Assembly: GCF_003730195.1 (NCBI RefSeq)
Contig: NZ_QWGG01000002.1
Location: 558,001 to 622,000, forward strand
Origin: Halosimplex salinum
GTDB taxonomy: Archaea; Halobacteriota; Halobacteria; Halobacteriales; Haloarculaceae
DNA length: 64,000 nucleotides
Direction of reading: 5' to 3'
Part shown: one piece after another, positions 17,964 to 25,597 of the stretch
Position numbering within the stretch: the first letter of the stretch is position 1
How the letters are laid out: each line of letters starts with the position of its first letter
Translations under genes and position numbers: made by a program
Notes under the pieces: generated by a model
Databases searched by the model: none
What the model was told of the DNA's origin: nothing
The model's input: the letters and a program-made list of their open reading frames with translations, nothing else

Positions 17964-18962
17964 GTGAGCGAGAACGACCGCGCCTGCTGCGGGCCGGGAC
18001 GCGACACCGACGACTCCACCGCGAGCGCCGCCAGAAACCACGCCTCCGACGTCGACTGGCGCACCGAACCCGCGACCGACGACGACGAACGAACGAACCG
18101 GATGGTCCGCGTCGACGGCGGGTCCTTCCGCATGGGCACCGACGACGACGTGGGCTTCGCGGAGGACGGCGAGGGGCCGGCCCGCGAGGTCACCACCGAC
18201 CCGTACTACATCGACCGCTACGCCGTCACGAACGCCGAGTTCCTGGCGTTCGTCCGCGAGACGGACTACACGACCGACGCGGAGCGATTCGGCTGGTCGT
18301 TCGTCTTCGAGGACTTCGTCGCCGAGGCCGACCGCGAACACGTCCGGGACCGGGTCCCCGGCGCGGAGTGGTGGGCGGCCGTCGCCGGCGCCGACTGGTT
18401 CCACCCGCGGGGCCCGAGTTCCAGCGTCGTCGACGCCGATATCCTCACGCACCCGGTCACGCACGTCTCGTGGTCCGACGCGGCGGCGTACGCGGACTGG
18501 GCGGGCAAGCGCCTCCCAACGGAAGCCGAGTGGGAGCGGGCCGCCCGCGGCGGCCGCGAGGGGACGCGCTTCCCGTGGGGCGACGAACTCGAACCCGACG
18601 GCGAACACCGCTGTAACGTCTGGCAGGGCGACTTCCCCGAGCACAACACCGGCGACGACGGCCACCTCGCGACCGCGCCGGTCGACGCCTACCGGCCGAA
18701 CGACTTCGGACTCTACGACGTCTGCGGCAACGTCTGGGAGTGGTGTCGCGACTGGTTCAGCGCCGACCACCACACCACCGACGCCTACGACCCCGAGAAC
18801 CCCACCGGTCCCGAGACGGGCGATGAGCGGGTGATGCGGGGCGGCTCGCACCTCTGTCACGAGTCGTGGTGCAACCGCTATCGGCTCGCCGCGCGGTCGA
18901 AGAACGACCCCGAGAGCTCGACTGGGAACATCGGCTTCCGCTGTGTCGTCGACGCCACGTAA
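17964..18962 (+). CDS. Formylglycine-generating enzyme (sulfatase-modifying factor)
   Basis: 332 aa from a GTG start. The N-terminal ACCGPG leads into an FGE domain: VDGGSFRMGTDD, FYID-type VTNAEFLAFV, HPVTHVSWSDAAAYADWAGKRLPTEAEWE, FPWGDE and NVWEWC. Near the C-terminus RGGSHLCHESWCNRYR is followed by SSTGNIGFRC. Cys298 and Cys303 correspond to the two active-site Cys of true FGE that bind copper, so it is likely a bona fide enzyme that oxidises sulfatase Cys to formylglycine. A sulfatase fragment sits at the left edge of the window. Cytosolic; no signal peptide. Confidence 0.93.
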   Translation: MSENDRACCGPGRDTDDSTASAARNHASDVDWRTEPATDDDERTNRMVRVDGGSFRMGTDDDVGFAEDGEGPAREVTTDPYYIDRYAVTNAEFLAFVRETDYTTDAERFGWSFVFEDFVAEADREHVRDRVPGAEWWAAVAGADWFHPRGPSSSVVDADILTHPVTHVSWSDAAAYADWAGKRLPTEAEWERAARGGREGTRFPWGDELEPDGEHRCNVWQGDFPEHNTGDDGHLATAPVDAYRPNDFGLYDVCGNVWEWCRDWFSADHHTTDAYDPENPTGPETGDERVMRGGSHLCHESWCNRYRLAARSKNDPESSTGNIGFRCVVDAT

Positions 18963-18979
18963 CCCGACCGGCTGTCGGA

Positions 18980-19021
18980 TCTCGGATAGAAATCCCGTTC
19001 GCAAAGTGTTGAAGTCGTCCC
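18980..19021 (+). promoter_or_regulatory. Shared upstream element, copy 1
   Basis: TCTCGGATAGAAATCCCG then TTCGC, followed by TTGAAGTCGTCCC, ends 18 bp before the ATG at 19040. Nearly the same sequence lies at 21742-21784 before the gene at 21801. ATAGAAATC may act as the TATA element. The identity runs over about 40 bp, much longer than a basal promoter needs. Confidence 0.65.
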
Positions 19022-19039
19022 CGACTGTCAGGTCGAGTG

Positions 19040-20713
19040 ATGACGGGGTCCGACCCTGAAGCCTCCGCCCCGAGTATCGCCTCCTCCAGACGAACGCTCC
19101 TCCGCGCCGTCGCCGGGCTCACGCTGGCCGGCGGACTCGCGGGCTGTAACGACGGTACCGGCGGGTCGACCGACACGCTGACGCCCGGATCGGAAGGGGC
19201 CGAAACCACGACTCGAAATCCATCGCCGAGGGTGACGCAGACACTGACACAGACACCGACGCCGACGATGACGGCACCACCGACGGAGACGCCGACTCCC
19301 ACGCCAGCGGGGACGCCGACAGCCACTGCGACTGCCACGGCCACCGCGACGGCGACTGCGACAGTCACCGCGACGGCGACGCCCGCGGGCCGTGAGACGG
19401 CTCGCGAGTTCGTCGCCGAACTCCGTGGGGGCGAGTTCGACGCCGCCCACGCCCGCTTCTCCGCCGACCTCGCGCGGGAGATGCCCCGTTCGACGCTCGA
19501 ACGCTACTGGCTCGGGCTCACTGCCCAGCACGCGGCCGTCGAGTCGGTCGGGAGCGTCGAGACCGACACCCGCGACGGGTCCGAGACGTTCGTCGTCCCC
19601 CTCGACTGCGCACAGGGGTCTCAGCCCGTCGAGACGGTCGTCGACGGCGAGGGACAGATATCGGGCCTCTGGTTCCCCGGCGAGTACGAGTCGCCGGAGT
19701 ACGTCGACGAGTCGGCGTTCACCGAGCGGACGCTGACGCTCGAACCGGAGGGGTGTTCGCTCCCCGCGACGCTCTCCGTGCCCGCCGACAGTTCGGGGAC
19801 GTCGACTGCCACGGCGACCGCGACTGCTACGGAGGCCAGCGCCGCCGCCACCGCGACGGCGACCGACACGGCAACGGCGACCAGCGCCGACACCGACGCG
19901 GACGCCGTCCCCGGCGTCGTCCTCGTCCACGGCAGCGGCGCCCACGACCGCGACGAGACCATCGGGCCGAACGAGCCCTTCCGCGACCTCGCGCAGGGCC
20001 TCGCCAGTCGCGGCGTCGCGGTCCTGCGCTACGAGAAGCGCACTCGCGCCTGCGAGGTGCCCCGCGCCGAGTGGTCCATCGACGACATAATCGTCGACGA
20101 CGCGGTCCACGCGCTGGGCGTCCTCCGCGAACAGGAGGAAGTCGAACCCGACAGAACGGTCGTCGCGGGCCACAGCATCGGCGCGACGTGCGTCCCGCGC
20201 ATCGCCGAGCGCGACGGCGCAGTGGCCGGCGGCGCCCTCCTCTCCGGGAACGCCCGGCCGTTCACCGAGGTGTACCCCGAACAGGTGCGACACATCTTCG
20301 AGGTGCAGGGCGGCCTCTCGACCCGGGAGCAACAGCAACTCTCGGCGGTGGAGCGGCTGATGTCCGCCGTCGAGGACGGCTCCGTGGCGGACGACCGGCA
20401 GATCGGGCCGCTCCCCGGCATCTGGTGGAAGACCCTCTTCGAGTACGACCAGGTCGCGACGGCCAACCGCGTCGACGCGCCGCTCTTTCTCGCTCACGGC
20501 GGTCGGGACTTCCAGATCCCGATCGACCCGGCGCTGTCGGGCTGGCGGGAGGGCCTCGACGACCCCGACGTCCACCGTTTCGAGCGCTATCCCGATCTCT
20601 CGCACCTGTTCCAGCCCGGCACGACTCCCTCGCTGTCGACGGAGTACGCCTTCCCGGACAACGTCGCGCGCGAACTGGTCGCCGACCTGGCCGACTGGGT
20701 GACCGGGCTGTAG
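19040..20713 (+). CDS. Tat/lipobox-type exported alpha/beta hydrolase with Thr-Ala repeats
   Basis: 557 aa. The N-terminus carries a twin arginine (SSRRTLLRA), a hydrophobic stretch and lipobox LAGC, so export by Tat and lipid anchoring outside the cell are likely. A Thr/Pro and then Thr-Ala linker (TATATATATA) of about 80 residues follows. A DUF3887-like domain comes next (FVAELRGGEFDAAHARF). The hydrolase has VLVHGSGAHDRDE, nucleophile GHSIGA, and a late His in YPDLSHLF. A second Thr-Ala stretch (ATATATATEA) interrupts the protein right at the start of the hydrolase fold. A GTG at 19037 could also be the start. Confidence 0.85.
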   Translation: MTGSDPEASAPSIASSRRTLLRAVAGLTLAGGLAGCNDGTGGSTDTLTPGSEGAETTTRNPSPRVTQTLTQTPTPTMTAPPTETPTPTPAGTPTATATATATATATATVTATATPAGRETAREFVAELRGGEFDAAHARFSADLAREMPRSTLERYWLGLTAQHAAVESVGSVETDTRDGSETFVVPLDCAQGSQPVETVVDGEGQISGLWFPGEYESPEYVDESAFTERTLTLEPEGCSLPATLSVPADSSGTSTATATATATEASAAATATATDTATATSADTDADAVPGVVLVHGSGAHDRDETIGPNEPFRDLAQGLASRGVAVLRYEKRTRACEVPRAEWSIDDIIVDDAVHALGVLREQEEVEPDRTVVAGHSIGATCVPRIAERDGAVAGGALLSGNARPFTEVYPEQVRHIFEVQGGLSTREQQQLSAVERLMSAVEDGSVADDRQIGPLPGIWWKTLFEYDQVATANRVDAPLFLAHGGRDFQIPIDPALSGWREGLDDPDVHRFERYPDLSHLFQPGTTPSLSTEYAFPDNVARELVADLADWVTGL

Positions 20714-20786
20714 CCGCCGATGGATTTGTGCCCGTCGGCGGCGAACCGTCGCGCATGCGACGGGTCCCCACCCGTGTGACGCGGCC

Positions 20787-21737
20787 GTGAGTCCGCCCGA
20801 CGAGGGCGGGGCCGACGGCACGACCGACGCCGACGGCGGCGAGTCCGGGGCGCCGGCGGGAGCGATGCACGTCGATCCGGCGGCGGCGTTCGCGTCGCTC
20901 TCCGACCCGCTCCGGGTCGACATCCTCCGGGCACTCGCCGCGTTCCACCGCGAAGCCGGGCCGGACTCCGTGGGCTTCGCCGACCTGCGCAGGCGCGTCG
21001 ACGTGCGCGACTCCGGGCGCTTTCGCTACCACCTCAACGAACTCCGCGACCACTTCGTCGAGAAAGCCGACGGCGGGTACCGACTCACCCACGCCGGCCT
21101 CGAAGTCGTCGCCGCCATCCTCGCGGGCACGTACACCGGCCGCGGGTCGATGGAGCCCGAACCCCTCGACAGCGACTGCTCGGTGTGTGGCTCTCCCGCG
21201 GTGGCGACCTACGAGAACGGCGTCTGCGCCGTCGTCTGCGAAGCCGGTCACCCCCTCTTCCACTGGTCGCTCCCGCCGGCCGCGGCCGCCGACGCGACGC
21301 TCCCCGAAGTCGTCTCGCTCACCGAACTGTTCGCCCGCCAGGCCATCGAGCGCGCGCTGGCCGGCGTCTGCCCGAAGTGCTCCGGCCCGGTCGACCCCGC
21401 CGTCGTCGCCGGCTCTGACGACACCGACCCCGACGCCGACGCCGACGGAGAGGAACCCTCCCCGAGACTCCGCGTCCGCTGTGACACCTGCGGCGCCCGC
21501 CTCGTCGGCCCGGTCGGTTTCTGTCTCCTCGTCGACCCCGCCGTCGCCGCGTTCTACCGCCGCCACGACCGCCCGCTGGACGAGCTACACGTCTGGGAAC
21601 CCGCGTTCGTCGACGGCGACGCAGTCTCCGTGGCCGACACTGATCCCGTGCGCATCGACGTCGACGTCTCGCTCGACGGCGACGCGCTCGCCGTCTCGGT
21701 CGACGACTCGGGGTCGGTGTCGGTCCGCGATTCGTGA
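20787..21737 (+). CDS. wHTH transcriptional regulator with zinc ribbons
   Basis: 316 aa, GTG start. After an acidic 30-residue tail comes an ArsR-like winged helix (AAAFASLSDPLRVDILRALAAF, DVRDSGRFRYHLNELRDHFVEK, GYRLTHAGLEVVAAI). Two Cys4-type ribbons follow (CSVCG ... CAVVC; CPKC ... CDTC). The build matches haloarchaeal regulators annotated DUF7347/DUF7351. It is 74 bp downstream of the exported hydrolase and 64 bp upstream of the next gene. Both neighbouring transcription units carry the same upstream element, so it is the natural candidate to read it. Confidence 0.82.
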   Translation: MSPPDEGGADGTTDADGGESGAPAGAMHVDPAAAFASLSDPLRVDILRALAAFHREAGPDSVGFADLRRRVDVRDSGRFRYHLNELRDHFVEKADGGYRLTHAGLEVVAAILAGTYTGRGSMEPEPLDSDCSVCGSPAVATYENGVCAVVCEAGHPLFHWSLPPAAAADATLPEVVSLTELFARQAIERALAGVCPKCSGPVDPAVVAGSDDTDPDADADGEEPSPRLRVRCDTCGARLVGPVGFCLLVDPAVAAFYRRHDRPLDELHVWEPAFVDGDAVSVADTDPVRIDVDVSLDGDALAVSVDDSGSVSVRDS

Positions 21738-21741
21738 CAGT

Positions 21742-21784
21742 TCTCGAATAGAAATCCCGTTCGCCGAGCGCTGAAGTGGGTCCC
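21742..21784 (+). promoter_or_regulatory. Shared upstream element, copy 2
   Basis: TCTCGAATAGAAATCCCG then TTCGC, ending CTGAAGTGGGTCCC, at nearly the same distance (17 bp) from the ATG at 21801 as copy 1 has from 19040. It differs from copy 1 at one base in the first 23, then at a few positions in the second half. Confidence 0.65.
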
Positions 21785-21800
21785 TGCGGTAGCCACACGT

Positions 21801-22049
21801 ATGAGTGTGAACAGCTCCGAATCCGAGCGCTCGAGCCTGTTCGCCGAGGCGAAGTCGATGGCGGCCTCGCCGTTGCTGTACATCGGTGCGATAACCGTCG
21901 TCTTCGGTCTCGAGATCGCCGAGCTACTCCCGCTCTCGAACACCCTCACGGCGCTCGCGCTCCTCCCCATCGCGCTCGCGCTGCTGTACGGGCAACTGAC
22001 GCTCCTGGCGCTGGCGCGCCGTCGCGGCTACGTCGGAGGGTGTCGATGA
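21801..22049 (+). CDS. Small membrane protein (82 aa)
   Basis: Starts MSVNSSESERSS; two hydrophobic helices (LLYIGAITVVFGLEIAELL and LTALALLPIALALLYGQLTLLALA) and a basic end ARRRGYVGGCR. No family is recognised. The shared upstream element at 21742-21784 supports expression as its own unit. The DUF3267-like gene starts 85 bp downstream on the same strand, so the two could be cotranscribed. Confidence 0.65.
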   Translation: MSVNSSESERSSLFAEAKSMAASPLLYIGAITVVFGLEIAELLPLSNTLTALALLPIALALLYGQLTLLALARRRGYVGGCR

Positions 22050-22134
22050 CCGGGCTCGACTGCCGGTGGCAGGGGCAGCGGCAAGAGCAGCGGCCGAGCG
22101 TCGAAGCGACCGACGCGGCGACGGCTCCGTGACC

Positions 22135-22677
22135 ATGTACGCCGACCCGGATCCCGAGTGCGACGACGACGCGTGGGGACGAGTGCGAGCGGTGGGCGTC
22201 CCGGTCGCCGTCGCCGCCGCGTTCGCCGGGGTCTACGTCGCGACCTACGGGTTCGACCGCTACCTCGACTACACCGCGATGCTCGGCCCGCGCGGGGACG
22301 TGCTCCAGTTCGCCCTGCTGGCGGGGGTTGTGGTCCTCCACGGCGCGGTCCACGCCGTCGCCTACGCGCTGCTGGGTGAGGGCTCCTGGCGCGACGTGAC
22401 CGTCGACGCGTCGCTGTTCCCCGGCGGACTCGATCCCGTCCGCGTAGCCGTCCTGCCCGCCGGGCCGATCCGCCGCTCGGCCTATCTCGTCGGCGTCGCC
22501 GCGCCCGGCGTGATTCTGGGCGTGGTGCCTGCGATGTGGGCGCTCGCCACCGGCAACCCGCTGGCGCTGTTCGTCGGCCTCGTCGGCGTCCTCTCGGCCG
22601 GTTCGGACGTGAGCGAGTCGCTCGACGCGATTCGCCACCCCGACGTCGTGAGCGACCGGGAGTTCGTCTCGTCCTGA
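22135..22677 (+). CDS. DUF3267-like putative membrane metalloprotease relative
   Basis: 180 aa, four membrane helices. VVVLHGAVHAVAYALLG sits where DUF3267 proteins have an HExxH zinc site; here it is HGAVH, so the catalytic Glu is missing. ALLPAGPIRR and the C-terminal VGVLSAGSDVSESLDAIR match the family's later conserved parts, including the Asp of the last motif. It may have lost protease activity. ATG 22135; longer upstream frames overlap the previous gene and look like shadow sequence. Confidence 0.72.
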   Translation: MYADPDPECDDDAWGRVRAVGVPVAVAAAFAGVYVATYGFDRYLDYTAMLGPRGDVLQFALLAGVVVLHGAVHAVAYALLGEGSWRDVTVDASLFPGGLDPVRVAVLPAGPIRRSAYLVGVAAPGVILGVVPAMWALATGNPLALFVGLVGVLSAGSDVSESLDAIRHPDVVSDREFVSS

Positions 22678-22721
22678 CGGCCCTCGCTCGGCCGTTCCGG
22701 GGCTCCCGGCGCTCGGACCCG

Positions 22722-23501
22722 CTACTCCTCGAACGTCGCGGCCCCGAACCCGTCGTCGACGTCGACGATCTCCCCGGTCGTGTAACTCGCCGCGTCGCTC
22801 GCCAGATAGATCGCCGCGCCCGCTATCTCCTCGGGCCGGCCCAGCCGTTCCTGTGTCGTCCGGTCCCTGATCGTCTCGAAGCGTGGCTCTCCCTCGGTGT
22901 AGGTCCCCTGCGTCTGCTCGCTGACGATAAATCCCGGCCGGACGGCGTTGACCCGAATCTCGGGGCCGAGTTCCTCCGCCGCGACCCTGACGAGCGTGTC
23001 CAGCCCGCCCTTCGCCACCGAGTAGGCCGCGAGGTTCGGGATCGCGCTCGTCGCCGACGCCGACGCGACGTGGAGGATCGATCCCTCGTCCATCGCCTCG
23101 GCGAAGACCTGTGTCGCCCGATAGGCCCCCTTGAGGTGCACGTCGAAGACCTCGTCCCACTGCTCGTCGCTGACGGCGTCGATAGACTCGCGGGCGATGT
23201 AACTCGGCGCGTAGACGAGGATATCGATGGAACCGAACTCGGCTTCGACCGCGTCGCGGAGCGCGGTGATTTCGTCGCGCTCGGTCGCGTCGCAGGTCCG
23301 TTCGAGCGTCTCGGCGCCGCGGTCGCGGATCTCCTCGGCCGTGCGCGCGACGCGGTCCTCACTGCGGGAGGTCGCGACCACGTCCGCGCCCTCCGCGGCG
23401 AACCCGAGCGCGATAGCCCGACCGATCCCGCTCGTCGCCCCGATCAGCACTGCCGTCTTCCCGTCGACCGTGACCGGCGTGTGGGTGTAGTCCAGTGGCA
23501 T
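22722..23501 (-). CDS. Short-chain dehydrogenase/reductase (SDR)
   Basis: 259 aa. The NAD(P)-binding GATSGIG is near residue 21, VVATSRSEDRV follows strand 2 (an Arg there favours NADP), and the catalytic Ser lies in HVASASATSAIPN with YSVAK carrying Tyr and Lys. The usual NNAG is replaced by VYAPSY. The C-terminal end GEIVDVDDGFGA is typical. It would oxidise or reduce an alcohol/ketone in the cytosol; substrate unknown. Convergent with the membrane gene, 44 bp apart. Confidence 0.92.
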   Translation of the reverse strand: MPLDYTHTPVTVDGKTAVLIGATSGIGRAIALGFAAEGADVVATSRSEDRVARTAEEIRDRGAETLERTCDATERDEITALRDAVEAEFGSIDILVYAPSYIARESIDAVSDEQWDEVFDVHLKGAYRATQVFAEAMDEGSILHVASASATSAIPNLAAYSVAKGGLDTLVRVAAEELGPEIRVNAVRPGFIVSEQTQGTYTEGEPRFETIRDRTTQERLGRPEEIAGAAIYLASDAASYTTGEIVDVDDGFGAATFEE

Positions 23502-23579
23502 CGATCTGTAGTCGGGACGGCGGGACTTGGTGGTTCGTCTCCCGGAGAATCGGGAGCCGCATCGATCGCCGTTGGTGGT

Positions 23580-23791
23580 GAGCGCCGAAAGCCCTCCACC
23601 TGATCGCTACGAGTCGTCTCGCCCGCACTCGACGATGAGCGCCGAAAGCCCTCGGCCCGCTCGCTAGCAGTTATTTCGACCGCGCTCGACGGCAAGCGAC
23701 GAAAGCCCTCGGCCCGCTCGCTAGCAGTTATTTCGACCGCGCTTGACGATGAGCGACGAAAGCCCTCGGCCCGCTCGCGATCGCTGAGTGG
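23580..23791 (+). repeat. 57-bp tandem repeat, four units
   Basis: CGAAAGCCCT recurs at 23586, 23643, 23700 and 23757, exactly 57 bp apart each time. Units 2 and 3 share CTCGGCCCGCTCGCTAGC followed by AGTTATTTCGACCGCGC. Unit 1 is divergent; unit 4 runs into the body of the dispersed element. The reverse complement of the same unit is at 9604-9725. Confidence 0.85.
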
Positions 23792-24043
23792 GATATCCGC
23801 GCTCGGACAACCGCACCACCCCGCACTCGCGCGGATAGTGCCCGCTCAGGCGACTGAACTGAACGCGAGCGGGCCTCGCCCTTTCAGTCCACCAGGGACA
23901 GCAACCGCCCCGCACAGCACTGCAGACGACCACACACCTCCCCAGCCGATTGCGTTACTCGTCGCTGCGCTCCTGCGTTACTCATCCCTCGCGCGGCTTC
24001 GTCGCGCGCACGAGAGCGCGCTCCAGCGCGCGCCACGACGGAA
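23757..24043 (+). repeat. Dispersed repeat element, copy D
   Basis: GAAAGCCCTCGGCCCGCTCGC (start 23758) faces GCGAGCGGGCCTCGCCC, then TTTCAGTCCACC near 23866-23892. The tail follows: CCTCCCCAGCCGATTGCG at 23938-23955, ACTCATCCCTCGCGCGGC at 23980-23997, then GAGCGCGCTCCAGCGCGC. The tail matches 53682-53775, and in reverse 9410-9470. It fills the 580-bp gap before lpdA. Confidence 0.75.
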
Positions 24044-24081
24044 GATCCGCGGCAGAAACGGACGATGCAGGCTATCGAGAG

Positions 24082-25506
24082 CTACCGATTCAGCGAGTGG
24101 ACGGCCTTCCCGAGCGCGTTGGCGCAGGCCTCGCGGACGGCCTCGGAGAGGGTCGGATGGGTGTGGACGGTGGCGGCCACGTCTTCGAGTTGCGCGCCCA
24201 TCTCGATCCCCAGGGCGAGTTCGCCGATCAGTTCGGAGGCCTCGGGCGCGACGACCTGCGCGCCCAGCAGGAACTCGCTGTCGGCGTCCCCGACGACGCG
24301 GACGAACCCCTCGTCCTCGCCGTGCGTGAGCGCGCGGCCGTTCGCCCGGAGCGGGAACTGGCCGACGATCGGGTCGAAACCGGCTTCTTCGGCTTCCGCC
24401 TGGGTCATCCCGACGGTGCCGATCTCGGGGTCGGTGAACACCGCGGCGGGGATGGCCTGATGGTCGAGCGCGGCGGGTTCGCCGGCGACGACCTCCGCGG
24501 CGACTTCGCCTTCGGCCATCGCCTTGTGGGCCAGCATCGGTTCGCCGGCCACGTCGCCGACGGCGAGGACGTGATCCACGTCCGTCCTGGCCTCGTGGTC
24601 GGTCTGGAGGAAGCCGTTCTCGTCGGGTTCCAGCCCGACGGCGTCGAGATCGAGCGTGTCCGTGACCGGTCGGCGACCGACGGCGACCATGCACGTCTCG
24701 GCGCCGAACTCGGAGACCTCGCCGTCCTCGTTCTCGGTGAGGACCGTCACGCCCTCGCCGGCTTCCTCCCACTCCGTCGCGGCCTGGCCGAAGTAGAAGT
24801 CGATACCCAGGTTCTCCGCGCGGTCGCGGACCACGCGGGCCACGTCGTCCTCGTAGCCGGGGAGCACGTCGTCCAGCATCTCGACGACGGTCACGTCGCA
24901 GCCGAGCTTCTGGTAGACGGTGGAGAGCTCCATCCCGATGTAGCCGGCGCCGACGACGACCATGCTCTCGGGGACGGCGTCGAGCGCGAGGGCGTCGCGC
25001 GAGGAGAGCACGTGCTCGCCGTCGAACTCGAAGCCCGGCACCTCGATGGGTTTCGAGCCGGTCGAGACGATGGCGTGTTCGAACTCGATGGTCTCCGAGC
25101 CCTGCCCCTCGCCGCCGTGGACGATGCGCGCCTTGTTCTCGCCGGCGAACTCCGCGCGGCCCTCGACGAGGTTGACGCCCGCCGCTTTGCAGAGCTTCTC
25201 GACGCCGCCGGTGAGCTGGTCGACGACGCCGTCTTTCCATTCGACCATGCCCTGTAAGTCGACGGCAGGATCGGCGTAGATACCCATCTCCTCGGCGTGG
25301 CCGGCGTCGTGGGCCACGTCCGTCGCCGAGATCATCGCCTTGGAGGGGATACAGCCGTAGTTCAGACAGGTCCCCCCGTAGGCGTCCTTCTCGACGAGGG
25401 TCACGTCGAGGTCGAGCTGTCCGGCGCGGATGGCGGCGACGTAGCCGCCCGGCCCCGCGCCGATGACCAGTACGTCGGTTCCAGTAGTGACGTCTCCGAC
25501 GACCAT
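24082..25506 (-). CDS. lpdA: Dihydrolipoyl dehydrogenase (E3)
   Basis: 474 aa. FAD-binding VIGAGPGGYVAAIRAGQL, redox-active disulfide GGTCLNYGCIPSK, NAD-binding VVVGAGYIGMELSTVYQKLG, the second FAD motif VLAVGDVAGEPMLAHKA, and the catalytic HTHPTLSEAVREA at the C-terminus are all present. It reoxidises the lipoyl arm of E2 with NAD+. It lies on the same strand as E1/E2 (28875-32758) but is separated from them by a two-gene insert and an opposite-strand gene, so it probably has its own promoter. Confidence 0.97.
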   Translation of the reverse strand: MVVGDVTTGTDVLVIGAGPGGYVAAIRAGQLDLDVTLVEKDAYGGTCLNYGCIPSKAMISATDVAHDAGHAEEMGIYADPAVDLQGMVEWKDGVVDQLTGGVEKLCKAAGVNLVEGRAEFAGENKARIVHGGEGQGSETIEFEHAIVSTGSKPIEVPGFEFDGEHVLSSRDALALDAVPESMVVVGAGYIGMELSTVYQKLGCDVTVVEMLDDVLPGYEDDVARVVRDRAENLGIDFYFGQAATEWEEAGEGVTVLTENEDGEVSEFGAETCMVAVGRRPVTDTLDLDAVGLEPDENGFLQTDHEARTDVDHVLAVGDVAGEPMLAHKAMAEGEVAAEVVAGEPAALDHQAIPAAVFTDPEIGTVGMTQAEAEEAGFDPIVGQFPLRANGRALTHGEDEGFVRVVGDADSEFLLGAQVVAPEASELIGELALGIEMGAQLEDVAATVHTHPTLSEAVREACANALGKAVHSLNR

Positions 25507-25597
25507 CTGTTACTCGATCGGTCGTCCTGACGTGGTTTAACTGTGGCGAGCGAGCGGGCGGTGGCGACGCGAACCGGTGACCGGCGGCGGCCCCCGG

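Noticed and set aside
23580-23791. CRISPR array
   Set aside because: The period is regular (57 bp), but the parts between the conserved words are also conserved, repeats are not 28-37 bp palindromic units, and no cas gene is near. It is a plain tandem repeat.
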